Shown: positions 35,461 through 44,902 of the stretch, one piece after another
How positions within the stretch are numbered: the first letter of the stretch is position 1
Layout: each line of letters starts with the position of its first letter
Assembly: GCF_017873175.1 (NCBI RefSeq)
Contig: NZ_JAGGJW010000018.1
Coordinates: 1 to 64,000 of the forward strand
Reading direction: 5' to 3'
Source of the DNA: Neorhizobium petrolearium
Lineage (GTDB): Bacteria > Pseudomonadota > Alphaproteobacteria > Rhizobiales > Rhizobiaceae
Length of the DNA stretch: 64,000 bases
Notes under the pieces: generated by a model
What the model was told of the DNA's origin: nothing
Database searches by the model: none
Seen by the model: only the letters and a program-made list of their open reading frames with translations
Translations under genes and position numbers: made by a program

Positions 35461-37314
35461 GTGGAATATGCAAGCGCCGATCGATTGAAGAAGGCCCTCC
35501 TTTTGATTGCGTTGGCCGGCCTCGTGACCGGACTTGCCCTCTATTCTGCAGGCAGGATCGATGCGGCCGGCATCGTATGGTCGGCAGGGGTCGTCCCCGT
35601 CCTGGCTGCGCTTCTGGTGGAGATTCTGCGCAGTCTATTCAGGGGTGAGGTCGGGCTCGACATCGTGGCGGCCTTGTCCATGTCGGCGGCGCTGGCATTC
35701 GGCGAGACGCTGGCGGCCGCCGTCGTCGCTGTGATGTTTTCCGGCGGCACTTTCCTCGAGAGCTTCGCCGAAGGCCGCGCTAGGCGCGAAATGCAGGATC
35801 TCCTCTCGCGCGTGCCGCGGGTCGCGACCCGGCATCGCAACGGGGCGCTGGAGGATGTACCGCTCGACGATATCGAACCGGGCGACCGGTTGCTGATCCG
35901 GCAAGGAGATACGGTGCCCGTGGACGGCACGATCGCGTCCGACACGGCCTTCCTCGATACCTCCGCACTGACGGGAGAATCCTTGCCCGTCCGGCTTGCT
36001 CGTGGCAGGGAGGCGATGAGCGGTTCGACCAATGCGGGCGAGGCATTCGACCTTAAAGCAATACGTCGCGCGAGGGAAAGCACCTATGCCGGGATTGTCC
36101 GCCTCGTAGAGGAGGCGCAGGGGTCGAAAGCACCGATGTCGCGGCTGGCAGACCGCTGGTCACTCGCCTTCCTCGCGGTGACGGTCGCGCTGGCTTCGAC
36201 CGCCTGGTGGTTCACAAGCGATCCGATCCGGGCCGTTGCCGTGCTGGTGGTGGCCACGCCCTGCCCTCTGATCCTTGCAGTGCCGGTGGCGCTGGTGGCG
36301 GGCCTTTCGCGCGCAGCGCATTTCGGAGTTCTCATCAAGGGTGCCAAGCCACTCGAGGCGATGGCGCGGATACGAACCCTGATTGTTGACAAGACAGGTA
36401 CGCTGACGGAAGGGCGCCCGCGGATCGTCTCTATCGACAGTCACATCGGCATCTCCGAAGTGGAGCTCCTCCGCTTCGCCGCGGCGCTTGAGCAGGCATC
36501 GCAGCATCCCGTCGCACAGGCTATTGTCGCCATCGCGAAGGAACAGGGCCTCACTCTGCCGGTACCCTCAGAAGTCGCCGAGATTCCTGGCGAGGGCGTC
36601 GTCGGAAGTGTCCAGGGTCGCAAGATTGTAGTGGGTGGCGCAAGTTTCGTGGCAAGGCGCATCGGGCAGAACACGGACAATCATTCATCTCTCGCGGCAG
36701 GGTCCGTTCTCGTCGCCGTGGCGGTCGACGGTAAGATGGCGGGACATCTGGTAATGGCCGATCCCTTGCGCAAAGGCGTGGAAACCTTGTTCAAGCGGCT
36801 TCGGCAGGAGGGCGTGGCGCGGATCCTTCTGGCGACCGGCGATCGTCCCGACGTGGCCGAACGCGTGGCGGAAGGTCTTGGTCTCGATGGTCTTCGGGCC
36901 GGGCTGACCCCGGATCAGAAAGTTCTCCTTGTCCTCACCGAGCGCAAGAACGGCCCTGTCATGATGGTCGGCGACGGAGTCAACGACGCACCGGCGCTCG
37001 CCGCTGCGGATGTGGGCGTCGCTATGGGTGCTCGAGGCGCTGCCGCCTCGGCCGAGGCCGCCGACGTCGTGCTGCTCGTCGACCAGGTCGACCGGCTCGG
37101 ACCTGGGATCGTGATCGCCCGGCGCGCCCGGCGCATCGCGATTGAAAGCGTCGTCGCCGGGATCAGTCTGTCCGTGCTTGGCATGGTCGCTGCAGCCTTC
37201 GGCTACCTCACGCCGGTTCAGGGCGCACTGCTTCAGGAAATCATTGACGTTGCTGTCATCCTGAACGCCTTGCGCGCTCTGCGCATCACGCCGCCCGAAC
37301 TCCCGGACGGCTAA
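35461..37314 (+). CDS. heavy-metal (P1B-type) transporting ATPase with TPCPL motif
   Basis: About 617 residues. It has the P-type core motifs TGES, phosphorylated D310 in VDKTGTLTEGRP, the HP motif (QHPVAQAI) and GDGVNDAPALA. The intramembrane ion motif reads TPCPL (C268), not the CPC of copper/zinc pumps or the SPC of cobalt types. No N-terminal metal-binding domain or CxxC is present. The transported ion cannot be named from this. The GTG at 35461 follows GAGGGAG; a TTG at 35452 is also in frame. Confidence 0.87.
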   Translation: MEYASADRLKKALLLIALAGLVTGLALYSAGRIDAAGIVWSAGVVPVLAALLVEILRSLFRGEVGLDIVAALSMSAALAFGETLAAAVVAVMFSGGTFLESFAEGRARREMQDLLSRVPRVATRHRNGALEDVPLDDIEPGDRLLIRQGDTVPVDGTIASDTAFLDTSALTGESLPVRLARGREAMSGSTNAGEAFDLKAIRRARESTYAGIVRLVEEAQGSKAPMSRLADRWSLAFLAVTVALASTAWWFTSDPIRAVAVLVVATPCPLILAVPVALVAGLSRAAHFGVLIKGAKPLEAMARIRTLIVDKTGTLTEGRPRIVSIDSHIGISEVELLRFAAALEQASQHPVAQAIVAIAKEQGLTLPVPSEVAEIPGEGVVGSVQGRKIVVGGASFVARRIGQNTDNHSSLAAGSVLVAVAVDGKMAGHLVMADPLRKGVETLFKRLRQEGVARILLATGDRPDVAERVAEGLGLDGLRAGLTPDQKVLLVLTERKNGPVMMVGDGVNDAPALAAADVGVAMGARGAAASAEAADVVLLVDQVDRLGPGIVIARRARRIAIESVVAGISLSVLGMVAAAFGYLTPVQGALLQEIIDVAVILNALRALRITPPELPDG

Positions 37315-37437
37315 GACATGAAACACATCTCAATTGATAGACCCTGAGCCTAGCTCGCTTACCGCTCGCAGAGTTAGCTCAATCATCGACATCAGCTCAG
37401 TTCATATCCGATATTATGATATAGACCATATTATATG

Positions 37438-37466
37438 TTGACTTATATTCCCGGCTGTTAGACTAT
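37438..37466 (+). promoter_or_regulatory. possible promoter of the arabinoside-uptake operon
   Basis: TTGACT and GACTAT are separated by 17 bases, 53 bases before the binding-protein ATG, and preceded by an AT-rich stretch (37405-37440) unlike its surroundings. The -10 match is poor. Confidence 0.3.
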
Positions 37467-37518
37467 CACTCCCGTTCGGATAGCCGATGAGCACGCTGGA
37501 AACTGGGAGGATAACGGC

Positions 37519-39417
37519 ATGCTTTCGAGAAGGACATTCATGTGGCTCGCGGGTACATTTCTCGCGACCAGGCCGGCGCTTGGGCAGGTGCTGGGCGGCG
37601 ATTTACCCCGAGACCAGTTGCTGATCCTGGAAAATCCAGAAGGCACGATTAAGAATGCCGGCTGGTTCAACATTTGGGCCATCAATGCAGGTGGCCAGAC
37701 TACCGGCCTGCACCAGAACGCGATGGATACATTCTGGTATATTGACCCGGACCACGGGATCAACGGCGTCTGGGACAATTCTCTAGCAACCGAAAAGCCG
37801 ATCTATAATAAGGACTTCACGGAAATGACCGTGAAGTTGAGGTCGGGTATCTTCTGGAGCGACGGGGTGGAATTCACGGCTGACGACGTGGTCTTCACGA
37901 TCGAGACGCACATGAAGACCAGCGGACTGCGTTGGAGCGCTCCGGTTCAGGTCAATGTGGCAGCGATCGAGAAAAAGAGCCCGACTGAAGTGCTCTTCAA
38001 GCTCAAGAAACCCAACTCACGCTTCCACGCTCTGTTTACCGTCCGCTGGAACGCGATGTGGATGATGCCGAAACACGTCTTCGAGAAAGTTGGCGACGTC
38101 CTGAAATTCGACTTCAATCCGCCGGTGTCGCTGGGCGCATATACGCTCCACAATTTCGACCGCGGCGGCAAATGGTTCATCTGGAAGAAGCGGGACGATT
38201 GGCAACGGACGACAGTCGCGCGCTATGGCGAGCCCGGTCCTGGCTATCTCGCGTACATCGATCCGGGACCACCTGAAAAGCGCGTCATCGAGCAGCTCAA
38301 CCACCGCCTCGACGTCATTCACGATCTTTCGCCCGAAGGCATGTTTACGCTCGCGAAGGATTCTCCGTCTTCGGTCAGTTGGTTCAAGGGTTTCCCTTAT
38401 GCCCACCCGGACCCGACGCTTCCTTCTGTCATCTTCAATCATCGGCTGGAGAAGTTCCAGAACAAGGATGTCCGTTGGGCACTCGCGTTGCTGATCGATA
38501 TCAAGGCCGTCAGCATGGCTTCCTATCGTGGCGCGGCGACAATCTCGGCCATCGGCGTGCCGCCTACGGGGCTATACCCGAAATATTACTTCGAACCGAT
38601 GGAGCAATGGCTTACAGGCTTTGAGCTCGATACCGGCAAACGTAAGATCAAACCTTACGACCCGACGGTGGGCAAGCAGATCGCCGATATGCTTCGGCCT
38701 TCGCTAAAAGATCAGATACCTTCGGACCCCGCGGATATTGCGACTGCCTTCGGTAGAGGCTGGTGGAAGCCCGACCCGGAAGCGGCAACGGAGCTCCTCC
38801 AGAGGGCAGGCTTCACCAAGCAGGGTGAGCGCTGGTTCCAGCCGAATGGCCAGCCGTTCACCGTGAAGGTTATGGTCGAAGGCGACCTCCGGCCCGTCAT
38901 GACGCGCGCAGGTTCGATCATTGCACAGCAATGGCGGCGTTTCGGTATCGATGCCAATATCGACGTCGCTCAGGGAACAATGCTCGACCGTCGCGGTGTC
39001 GGCGACTTTGATACGTTCATCGGCTGGAGCGTCGAAACCTGGGGCGGTCACCCAGACCTCTCCTTCTTCCTTGACAGTTGGCATTCGCAGTTCGTCGTCG
39101 ACGTCGGCAAGGTGCAGCCGCCGAGAAACTGGCAGCGCTGGGCCGAACCTCGGCTGGACAAGATCATCGAAGAGATCCGTACGATTGATTTCGACGATCC
39201 TCGCGGCGTCGAACTCGGCCTCGAGTATCTGAAGCTGGCGGCGGCTGAAATGCCGATCATTCCGCTGATGGCATACAACGTGTTCGCAACGATGGACACG
39301 ACCTATTGGACCGGCTTCCCGAGCCTTGCCACGAAGCCCTACACGAATCCGGTCTCCAACTGGGGCAACACAAAATACATGATGGTCAATCTGAAGCCGA
39401 CCAAACCGGCGAAGTGA
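37519..39417 (+). CDS. family-5 ABC transporter substrate-binding protein (arabinoside importer)
   Basis: 632 residues, long for the family. A twin-arginine-like signal (LSRRTFMWLAGTF) is followed by an SBP_bac_5 domain with FWSDGVEFTADDVVFTIE. Its length and sequence resemble cluster-C proteins that bind oligosaccharides rather than peptides. GGGAGG lies before the ATG. It starts a rightward operon of two permeases, two ATPases and an arabinofuranosidase, which indicates arabinose-containing oligosaccharides as ligand. Confidence 0.9.
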   Translation: MLSRRTFMWLAGTFLATRPALGQVLGGDLPRDQLLILENPEGTIKNAGWFNIWAINAGGQTTGLHQNAMDTFWYIDPDHGINGVWDNSLATEKPIYNKDFTEMTVKLRSGIFWSDGVEFTADDVVFTIETHMKTSGLRWSAPVQVNVAAIEKKSPTEVLFKLKKPNSRFHALFTVRWNAMWMMPKHVFEKVGDVLKFDFNPPVSLGAYTLHNFDRGGKWFIWKKRDDWQRTTVARYGEPGPGYLAYIDPGPPEKRVIEQLNHRLDVIHDLSPEGMFTLAKDSPSSVSWFKGFPYAHPDPTLPSVIFNHRLEKFQNKDVRWALALLIDIKAVSMASYRGAATISAIGVPPTGLYPKYYFEPMEQWLTGFELDTGKRKIKPYDPTVGKQIADMLRPSLKDQIPSDPADIATAFGRGWWKPDPEAATELLQRAGFTKQGERWFQPNGQPFTVKVMVEGDLRPVMTRAGSIIAQQWRRFGIDANIDVAQGTMLDRRGVGDFDTFIGWSVETWGGHPDLSFFLDSWHSQFVVDVGKVQPPRNWQRWAEPRLDKIIEEIRTIDFDDPRGVELGLEYLKLAAAEMPIIPLMAYNVFATMDTTYWTGFPSLATKPYTNPVSNWGNTKYMMVNLKPTKPAK

Positions 39418-39477
39418 CCGGGCCTGCCCGGCGTTCCCAGCGCCGGGCGGAACCTCTTTCCAGGACATGAGGCATCA

Positions 39478-40485
39478 ATGCGATCCTACGTCATCTACGT
39501 GGGCAAACGCGTCTTGCAATTCGCGCTTGTCGTATTCGTCGGTATCAGCATCACGTTTCTGATCACGCATCTGACGCCGATCGATCCGGTCGAGCATGCC
39601 GTCGCACAAGTCAGTACATTTGGCTTTTCCAGCCCTGAATCCATCGAGCTTCTCCGGCAGTCGTTGCGGGAGCTTTACGGAGTGGGCGACAATCTATGGG
39701 AGGAGTATCTCGTCTTCTGGCAACGACTTGCCACGCTCGACTTCGGTCCATCGTTGTCGGCATTCCCCACACCCGTGAGTGAATTGATTGGAAGAGCCAT
39801 CCCTTGGACGATAGGACTCCTTACGGTATCAACCATTTTGAGCTGGTTCATCGGCAATATCATCGGCGGACTGGCCGGTTATTACAGCCGAAATAGGGTC
39901 CTCCGGATAATTGGCATGATCATGATGGGCCTGCATCCGGTCCCATATTACATCGTCGCCTTCGTCCTCTTGATCGCCTTTACCTTCGTGCTGCCGATCT
40001 TGCCGAGCAGCGGCGGCTACGAAATGAACATGACGCCCGGATGGACGCTTAAGTTCATCGGCAGTGTTCTGCTTCATTCCATCCTGCCGTCGTTTTCCCT
40101 TATCCTTGTCGGTGTCGGAAGCTGGTTCATGGGCATGCGCGCGTTGGTCTCAAACATCGTGACCGATGACTATGTGACCTACGCGTCTCTTGCCGGCGTG
40201 CCCGAGAGACGGCTGGTGACCTCCTATGTGATGCGCAACGCCTTCCTGCCGCAGATCACCGGCCTTGCTATGTCGATTGGTGCGATCTTCAATGGCGCAG
40301 TCATCACCGAACAGGTCTTCGGATATCCAGGGATTGGCCGCCTTCTGGTCGAGGCGGTTCATGCGGCCGATTACTCGCTCGTCCTCGGTATCACGTCGAT
40401 CGCCATCATCGCGGTGTCGGCCGCCGTGTTCATCATCGACATTATCTACCCATTGATCGATCCACGCGTACAGGTGACCCAATGA
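39478..40485 (+). CDS. ABC transporter permease, DppB type (arabinoside importer)
   Basis: 335 residues. First TM VLQFALVVFVGISITFLI, a periplasmic segment ending in SAFPTPVSELI, and the core TM domain with coupling loop YASLAGVPERRLVTSYVMRNA. It overlaps the next permease gene by 4 bases. Confidence 0.9.
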   Translation: MRSYVIYVGKRVLQFALVVFVGISITFLITHLTPIDPVEHAVAQVSTFGFSSPESIELLRQSLRELYGVGDNLWEEYLVFWQRLATLDFGPSLSAFPTPVSELIGRAIPWTIGLLTVSTILSWFIGNIIGGLAGYYSRNRVLRIIGMIMMGLHPVPYYIVAFVLLIAFTFVLPILPSSGGYEMNMTPGWTLKFIGSVLLHSILPSFSLILVGVGSWFMGMRALVSNIVTDDYVTYASLAGVPERRLVTSYVMRNAFLPQITGLAMSIGAIFNGAVITEQVFGYPGIGRLLVEAVHAADYSLVLGITSIAIIAVSAAVFIIDIIYPLIDPRVQVTQ

Positions 40486-41342
40486 TTGCCGTCTTTAGGG
40501 ATCTGTTCCGCTACAACGGCGAATTCGCCATCGGCTTCATGATCATGGTGATCATCCTCGGCATCGCCGCCGCGTCGTTTTTCTCGCCCTATGAGCCAAT
40601 CGATTCCTATCTGGTCGCAATGGACGCCCCACCGTCAGCCGAATACGTGTTCGGCACCAACTCGCGCGGCCAGGACATCTTCTGGCAGCTGACGTTCGCG
40701 ATCCGCAACACGCTCGCATTCGGCTTCATCGTCGCGCTGATCAGTCGCATTCTCTCTTTGGCGATCGGGTTGGTCTCAGGCTATGTCGGGGGAGCCGTCG
40801 ATCGTGTCCTGATGTCGATTAACGACACCTTCATCGTCATCCCGCTGTTCCCTCTTCTGGTGCTCCTCTACTTCGTCCTGCGGGACGACATGACCTGGTT
40901 TGTACTTGCACTTGTAATGGCAGGGCTTGGTTGGGCTTATGATGCCCGATTGATCCGATCAGTCATGATCAGCCTGAGGACCAGGGAGTTCACCAACACC
41001 AGCGTCTTTTCCGGCATGTCCATGCCGAGGATCGTCACCCAGGAGCACCTGCCCTACGTGCTGCCGATTGTCTTTTCGACCTTCATGAACAACATGAACT
41101 GGTCGATCGGGCTGGAAGTCACGCTTGCGGTGCTGGGTTTTACCGATGTCGATACGCCGACAATCGGCGGCATGATCTTCTGGGCCAATCAGCACAGCGC
41201 AATGGTTTCAGGCATCTGGTGGTGGTATTTCTTCCCCACCCTGTTCGTGACGCTGACGTTCATCGGCCTCTTCCTCCTATCCATTTCCATGAATGAGTAC
41301 ATCGACCCGCGAAGCCGGCTCGACCGGATGGGGAATTCGTGA
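40482..41342 (+). CDS. ABC transporter permease, DppC type (arabinoside importer)
   Basis: 286 residues: a leading TM (FMIMVIILGIAAASFFSPY), the family motif FGTNSRGQDIFWQL and a TM core. The loop FSGMSMPRIVTQEHLPYVLP is the coupling segment. It is translationally coupled to both neighbours. Confidence 0.9.
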   Translation: MIAVFRDLFRYNGEFAIGFMIMVIILGIAAASFFSPYEPIDSYLVAMDAPPSAEYVFGTNSRGQDIFWQLTFAIRNTLAFGFIVALISRILSLAIGLVSGYVGGAVDRVLMSINDTFIVIPLFPLLVLLYFVLRDDMTWFVLALVMAGLGWAYDARLIRSVMISLRTREFTNTSVFSGMSMPRIVTQEHLPYVLPIVFSTFMNNMNWSIGLEVTLAVLGFTDVDTPTIGGMIFWANQHSAMVSGIWWWYFFPTLFVTLTFIGLFLLSISMNEYIDPRSRLDRMGNS

Positions 41343-42409
41343 TGGTCCATATCCCCGCCTCATCCGTCCGGGATAGTTCCCACGTGTTAGAAACGCATGA
41401 TCTGCGTGCCTACTATCGTATGAAATATTTCGGTATCGACCGCGAAGTGCGGGCGGTCGATGGCATCTCGATGCACGTGCGCAAGAACGAGATCTACGGC
41501 ATCGCCGGCGAATCCAGCTGTGGCAAAACAACTTTCATAAAGGCTATCGCCGCAGCAATCAGGCCGCCCTTGGAAATCGTCGCAGGGCATGTGAAATACA
41601 GCTTCATCAAGGATGGTCTGTATGAGCTGCCTGCGGCAGAACGCTCCGCCATTCGCTGGCGCCACCTATCCTATATTCTTCAGGGCTCGATGAACGTTCT
41701 CAACCCCGTTCGGCGGATCCATAAGACGTTTGAGGATTTTGCGTTCCGGCACATGCATTTGGGGCGCGCTGAATTCGATCTCGAGGTTAAGCGTCATCTT
41801 GAGCGTCTGCGCCTTCCTGCCGAAATCCTTCATGCCTACCCGCACGAACTGTCCGGCGGTATGCGACAGCGCGTCTGCATAGCACTCGCCACCCTCTGCA
41901 AGCCTGAATTCATCATCGCCGATGAGCCCACGACCGCTCTTGATGTCGTTGTCCAGAAAGACGTCCTCGCCATGATCCGCGAGACGCAAACGGAATTCGG
42001 ATCATCGATGATCTTCGTGACCCACGACCTGACGGTTCACGCCAACGTCACGGACCGGCTGGGTATCATGTATGCCGGAAGGCTTGTTGAGGAAGGTCGA
42101 ACGGCGGATGTGTTTTCCAACCCGATGCATCCTTATACCGCTCATTTGATTGCGAGCCTCCCAAAGATCGGCGACACGCAACCACGTAGCGCACTAAGCG
42201 GATCTCCACCCAACCTGGCCGATCCACCCAAGGGATGCCGCTTCCATCCCCGCTGCCCTCTCGCCATGGAAATTTGTCGCCATGAAAACCCGGCGCTGAC
42301 GATGCTTGCCGAGGATCATCGGGTGGCATGCTTCGCAGCGAGCACAAAAGTGCAGCCAAGCAAGGACGGAGAACAAGGTGAGATGAAAACGCTGGAGGTC
42401 GTGCGATGA
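41342..42409 (+). CDS. ABC transporter ATP-binding protein, DppD type (arabinoside importer)
   Basis: About 355 residues. Walker A GIAGESSCGKTTFIK, signature LSGGMRQRVCIALA, Walker B FIIADEPTTALDV, and the C-terminal extension with GCRFHPRCPLAMEIC. The ATG at 41342 overlaps the permease stop (TGATG); a GTG 3 bases earlier is possible. Confidence 0.91.
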   Translation: MVHIPASSVRDSSHVLETHDLRAYYRMKYFGIDREVRAVDGISMHVRKNEIYGIAGESSCGKTTFIKAIAAAIRPPLEIVAGHVKYSFIKDGLYELPAAERSAIRWRHLSYILQGSMNVLNPVRRIHKTFEDFAFRHMHLGRAEFDLEVKRHLERLRLPAEILHAYPHELSGGMRQRVCIALATLCKPEFIIADEPTTALDVVVQKDVLAMIRETQTEFGSSMIFVTHDLTVHANVTDRLGIMYAGRLVEEGRTADVFSNPMHPYTAHLIASLPKIGDTQPRSALSGSPPNLADPPKGCRFHPRCPLAMEICRHENPALTMLAEDHRVACFAASTKVQPSKDGEQGEMKTLEVVR

Positions 42410-43302
42410 CCACGCCCCTTCTGGGCCTAGACAAGGTTTCGAAGCTCTACAAGCGCGGCGGTCTCCTGGGGCGCGAGGAATTCCGGGCTGTCGACGACGT
42501 CACCTTCCATATCGACAATAACGAGCCGCAGGTCTTCACAATCATCGGCGAATCCGGAAGCGGCAAGACCACGTTGGCCAGAATGATCCTCAACATGGTC
42601 CGGCCGACCGCCGGGACGATTTTTTTCAAAGGGCAGGATCTGGCATCGATCCGCGGCGGAGGTGCGCGGCGAAGATTCATGAAGGAAGTACAGCCGATCT
42701 TCCAAAACCCCTTCGAAGCATTCAATCCCCTGAAGCGCGTGGATCGTTATCTGTTCATGACCGCAAAGAACTTCACAGACGCACGCTCATCCGCACAGCA
42801 TGAAGCGGCGGCCGATGCAGCCTTGAACAAGGTTGGCCTTTCGCTCGGCGAGGTTCGCGGCAGGTTTCCTCACGAACTGTCCGGAGGACAGTTGCAGCGG
42901 GTTGCGATTGCCCGCGCGCTCATCCCCGGCCCTTCGATGATCGTCGCCGACGAGCCTGTCTCGATGGTCGACGCCTCATTGAGAATGTCCATAGTCAATC
43001 TGTTTCGAACGCTTCGCGACGACCTGAAGGTGTCGATCATCTATATTACGCACGACCTTGCGACGGCCTATTACGTCAGCGACAGGATCATCATCATGCG
43101 CAAGGGCGAGGTTGTCGAAAGTGGTCCGGCCCGCACTGTTCTGGAAAACCCGCAGCATTCCTATTCCCAGCTCCTGAAGTCCGCCGTTCTGTCCCCCGAT
43201 CCTCATGGTCACGGCGTGTTGATCGGCGACAGCGCCGCTTCGCAGCAGGCGCGGGCATCGCCACACCCGCATGTCAGCAGTTCAGAGCCGCAAGTGCGCT
43301 AG
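42406..43302 (+). CDS. ABC transporter ATP-binding protein, DppF type (arabinoside importer)
   Basis: 298 residues. Walker A IIGESGSGKTTLAR, signature LSGGQLQRVAIARAL, Walker B MIVADEPVSMVD. It overlaps the preceding ATPase by 4 bases. It lacks the usual Cys-containing end; its tail is His/Ser-rich. Confidence 0.91.
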   Translation: MTTPLLGLDKVSKLYKRGGLLGREEFRAVDDVTFHIDNNEPQVFTIIGESGSGKTTLARMILNMVRPTAGTIFFKGQDLASIRGGGARRRFMKEVQPIFQNPFEAFNPLKRVDRYLFMTAKNFTDARSSAQHEAAADAALNKVGLSLGEVRGRFPHELSGGQLQRVAIARALIPGPSMIVADEPVSMVDASLRMSIVNLFRTLRDDLKVSIIYITHDLATAYYVSDRIIIMRKGEVVESGPARTVLENPQHSYSQLLKSAVLSPDPHGHGVLIGDSAASQQARASPHPHVSSSEPQVR

Positions 43303-43342
43303 CGGCTGAAATATCCTTTTTTTCATCGGAGCGAGATTTAAG

Positions 43343-44893
43343 ATGATCAAGGCCCAAGTCCGGTTCGACCGGGACTTCATTATTGGTGAAACCGACAAGC
43401 GTCTTTTCGGTGCATTCATCGAGCACCTCGGCCGTTGCGTATATGGCGGGATTTTCGAACCCGGCCATCCGACGGCGGACGGTAAGGGGTTCCGACGAGA
43501 TGTTCTGGAGCTCGTACGGGAGCTCAATCCGACCATCATGCGCTACCCTGGCGGCAACTTCGTCTCCGGTTACAATTGGGAAGATGGCGTGGGGCCGATC
43601 GAGCAGCGCCCCCGTCGGCTCGATCTCGCATGGAAGTCGGTCGATACGAACCACTTCGGGACCAACGAGTTCATGGACTGGTGCCGGGCTGCGGATATCG
43701 AACCGATGTTGGCAGTCAACCTCGGCACGCGTGGTCCTGACGAAGCGCGTCACCTGCTCGAATATTGCAACCATCCATCGGGCACCCATCTTTCCGACCT
43801 TCGCCGCCAGCATGGCTGGGAGACGCCGCACGACATCAAATTCTGGTGCCTGGGCAATGAGATGGACGGAGGTTGGCAGATGGGAGCAAAAACGGCCGAA
43901 GAATACGGTCGCATTGCCACTGAGACCGCCAAGATGATGCGGATGACGGACCCGACGATCGAACTGGCGGCATGCGGATCCTCCGGCCGAAAGATGGCGA
44001 CCTATGGCGAGTGGGAAAGGATCGTGCTTGAGCACACTTTCGACCATGTCGAGTTCATATCTCTGCATACGTATCTCAACAATTATGCCGATGACACGCC
44101 TTCCTTCCTGGCAAGTCCCGACCTGATGGACAGTTTTATCGATGAGGTGGTTGCGATCGCAGATGCGGTGGCCGCGCGGCGCCGCTCGCGCAAACGCATT
44201 ATGCTCAGCTTCGACGAGTGGAACGTCTGGTACCGCACAAGGCGCGGTGAGCATAACCGCGTCAAGGAGGGTTGGCCGGTCGCCCCGCCCATTCTGGAGG
44301 AGGAATATAACATGCAGGACGCGCTTGCCTTCGGCGGCGCCTGCATTTCGCTGCTCAATCACGCCGATCGGGTCAAGGCGGGCTGCCTTGCCCAGCTGGT
44401 CAACGCGATCGCCCCGATCATGACCGAGACCGGCGGCCCGGCCTGGCGCCAGACGATCTTCTGGCCATTCTCGGATTTCAGCAACCTCGGCAGAGGTAGG
44501 GTGCTGAGAACCAACGTTGACACGCCGACGTATTCAACGCGTTATTATGATCCAACCCACACAGAAGATCTTTATGACAAGATCGATCCGGTGCCTTATC
44601 TCAAATTTTCAGCCGTGCATTCTGAGGCGGACAAAACCGTTACGCTGTTCATTTTGAACCGGCATCTCTCCGACGACATGCAAATCGATATTGCTGCGAC
44701 AGGTTTCGGAAACCTGGGGCTGCAGCGCGCCCATACGCTTCACCACGAGGAGCTTAAAGCCAGCAACACGAAAAACAACCCTGACAAGATCGCCCCACGC
44801 ACATTGCAGGGCGTGGAGGCTCTGAGTTCTCGGACCACCGTGACTGTCCCGCCGGCTTCATGGAGTGTCGTCCGGTTTAACGCTGCCGCATAA
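43343..44893 (+). CDS. abfA: alpha-L-arabinofuranosidase, GH51
   Basis: 516 residues without a signal peptide, so intracellular. GH51 hallmarks: MRYPGGNFVSGYNWEDG, acid/base Glu in CLGNEMDGGWQ, and nucleophile Glu in LSFDEWNVWY. The family removes terminal alpha-L-arabinofuranosyl groups from arabinans, arabinoxylan fragments or arabinosides. Located 40 bases behind a family-5 importer, it probably cleaves what that importer brings in. Confidence 0.94.
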   Translation: MIKAQVRFDRDFIIGETDKRLFGAFIEHLGRCVYGGIFEPGHPTADGKGFRRDVLELVRELNPTIMRYPGGNFVSGYNWEDGVGPIEQRPRRLDLAWKSVDTNHFGTNEFMDWCRAADIEPMLAVNLGTRGPDEARHLLEYCNHPSGTHLSDLRRQHGWETPHDIKFWCLGNEMDGGWQMGAKTAEEYGRIATETAKMMRMTDPTIELAACGSSGRKMATYGEWERIVLEHTFDHVEFISLHTYLNNYADDTPSFLASPDLMDSFIDEVVAIADAVAARRRSRKRIMLSFDEWNVWYRTRRGEHNRVKEGWPVAPPILEEEYNMQDALAFGGACISLLNHADRVKAGCLAQLVNAIAPIMTETGGPAWRQTIFWPFSDFSNLGRGRVLRTNVDTPTYSTRYYDPTHTEDLYDKIDPVPYLKFSAVHSEADKTVTLFILNRHLSDDMQIDIAATGFGNLGLQRAHTLHHEELKASNTKNNPDKIAPRTLQGVEALSSRTTVTVPPASWSVVRFNAAA

Positions 44894-44902
44894 GCTCCGG
44901 CT

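Noticed and set aside
35298..35648. 116-residue frame overlapping the start of the P-type ATPase; its KAVPLFSGTPAAI recalls Crp/Fnr N termini
   Set aside because: It overlaps a certain gene, and the similarity is too short to support a real or relic regulator.
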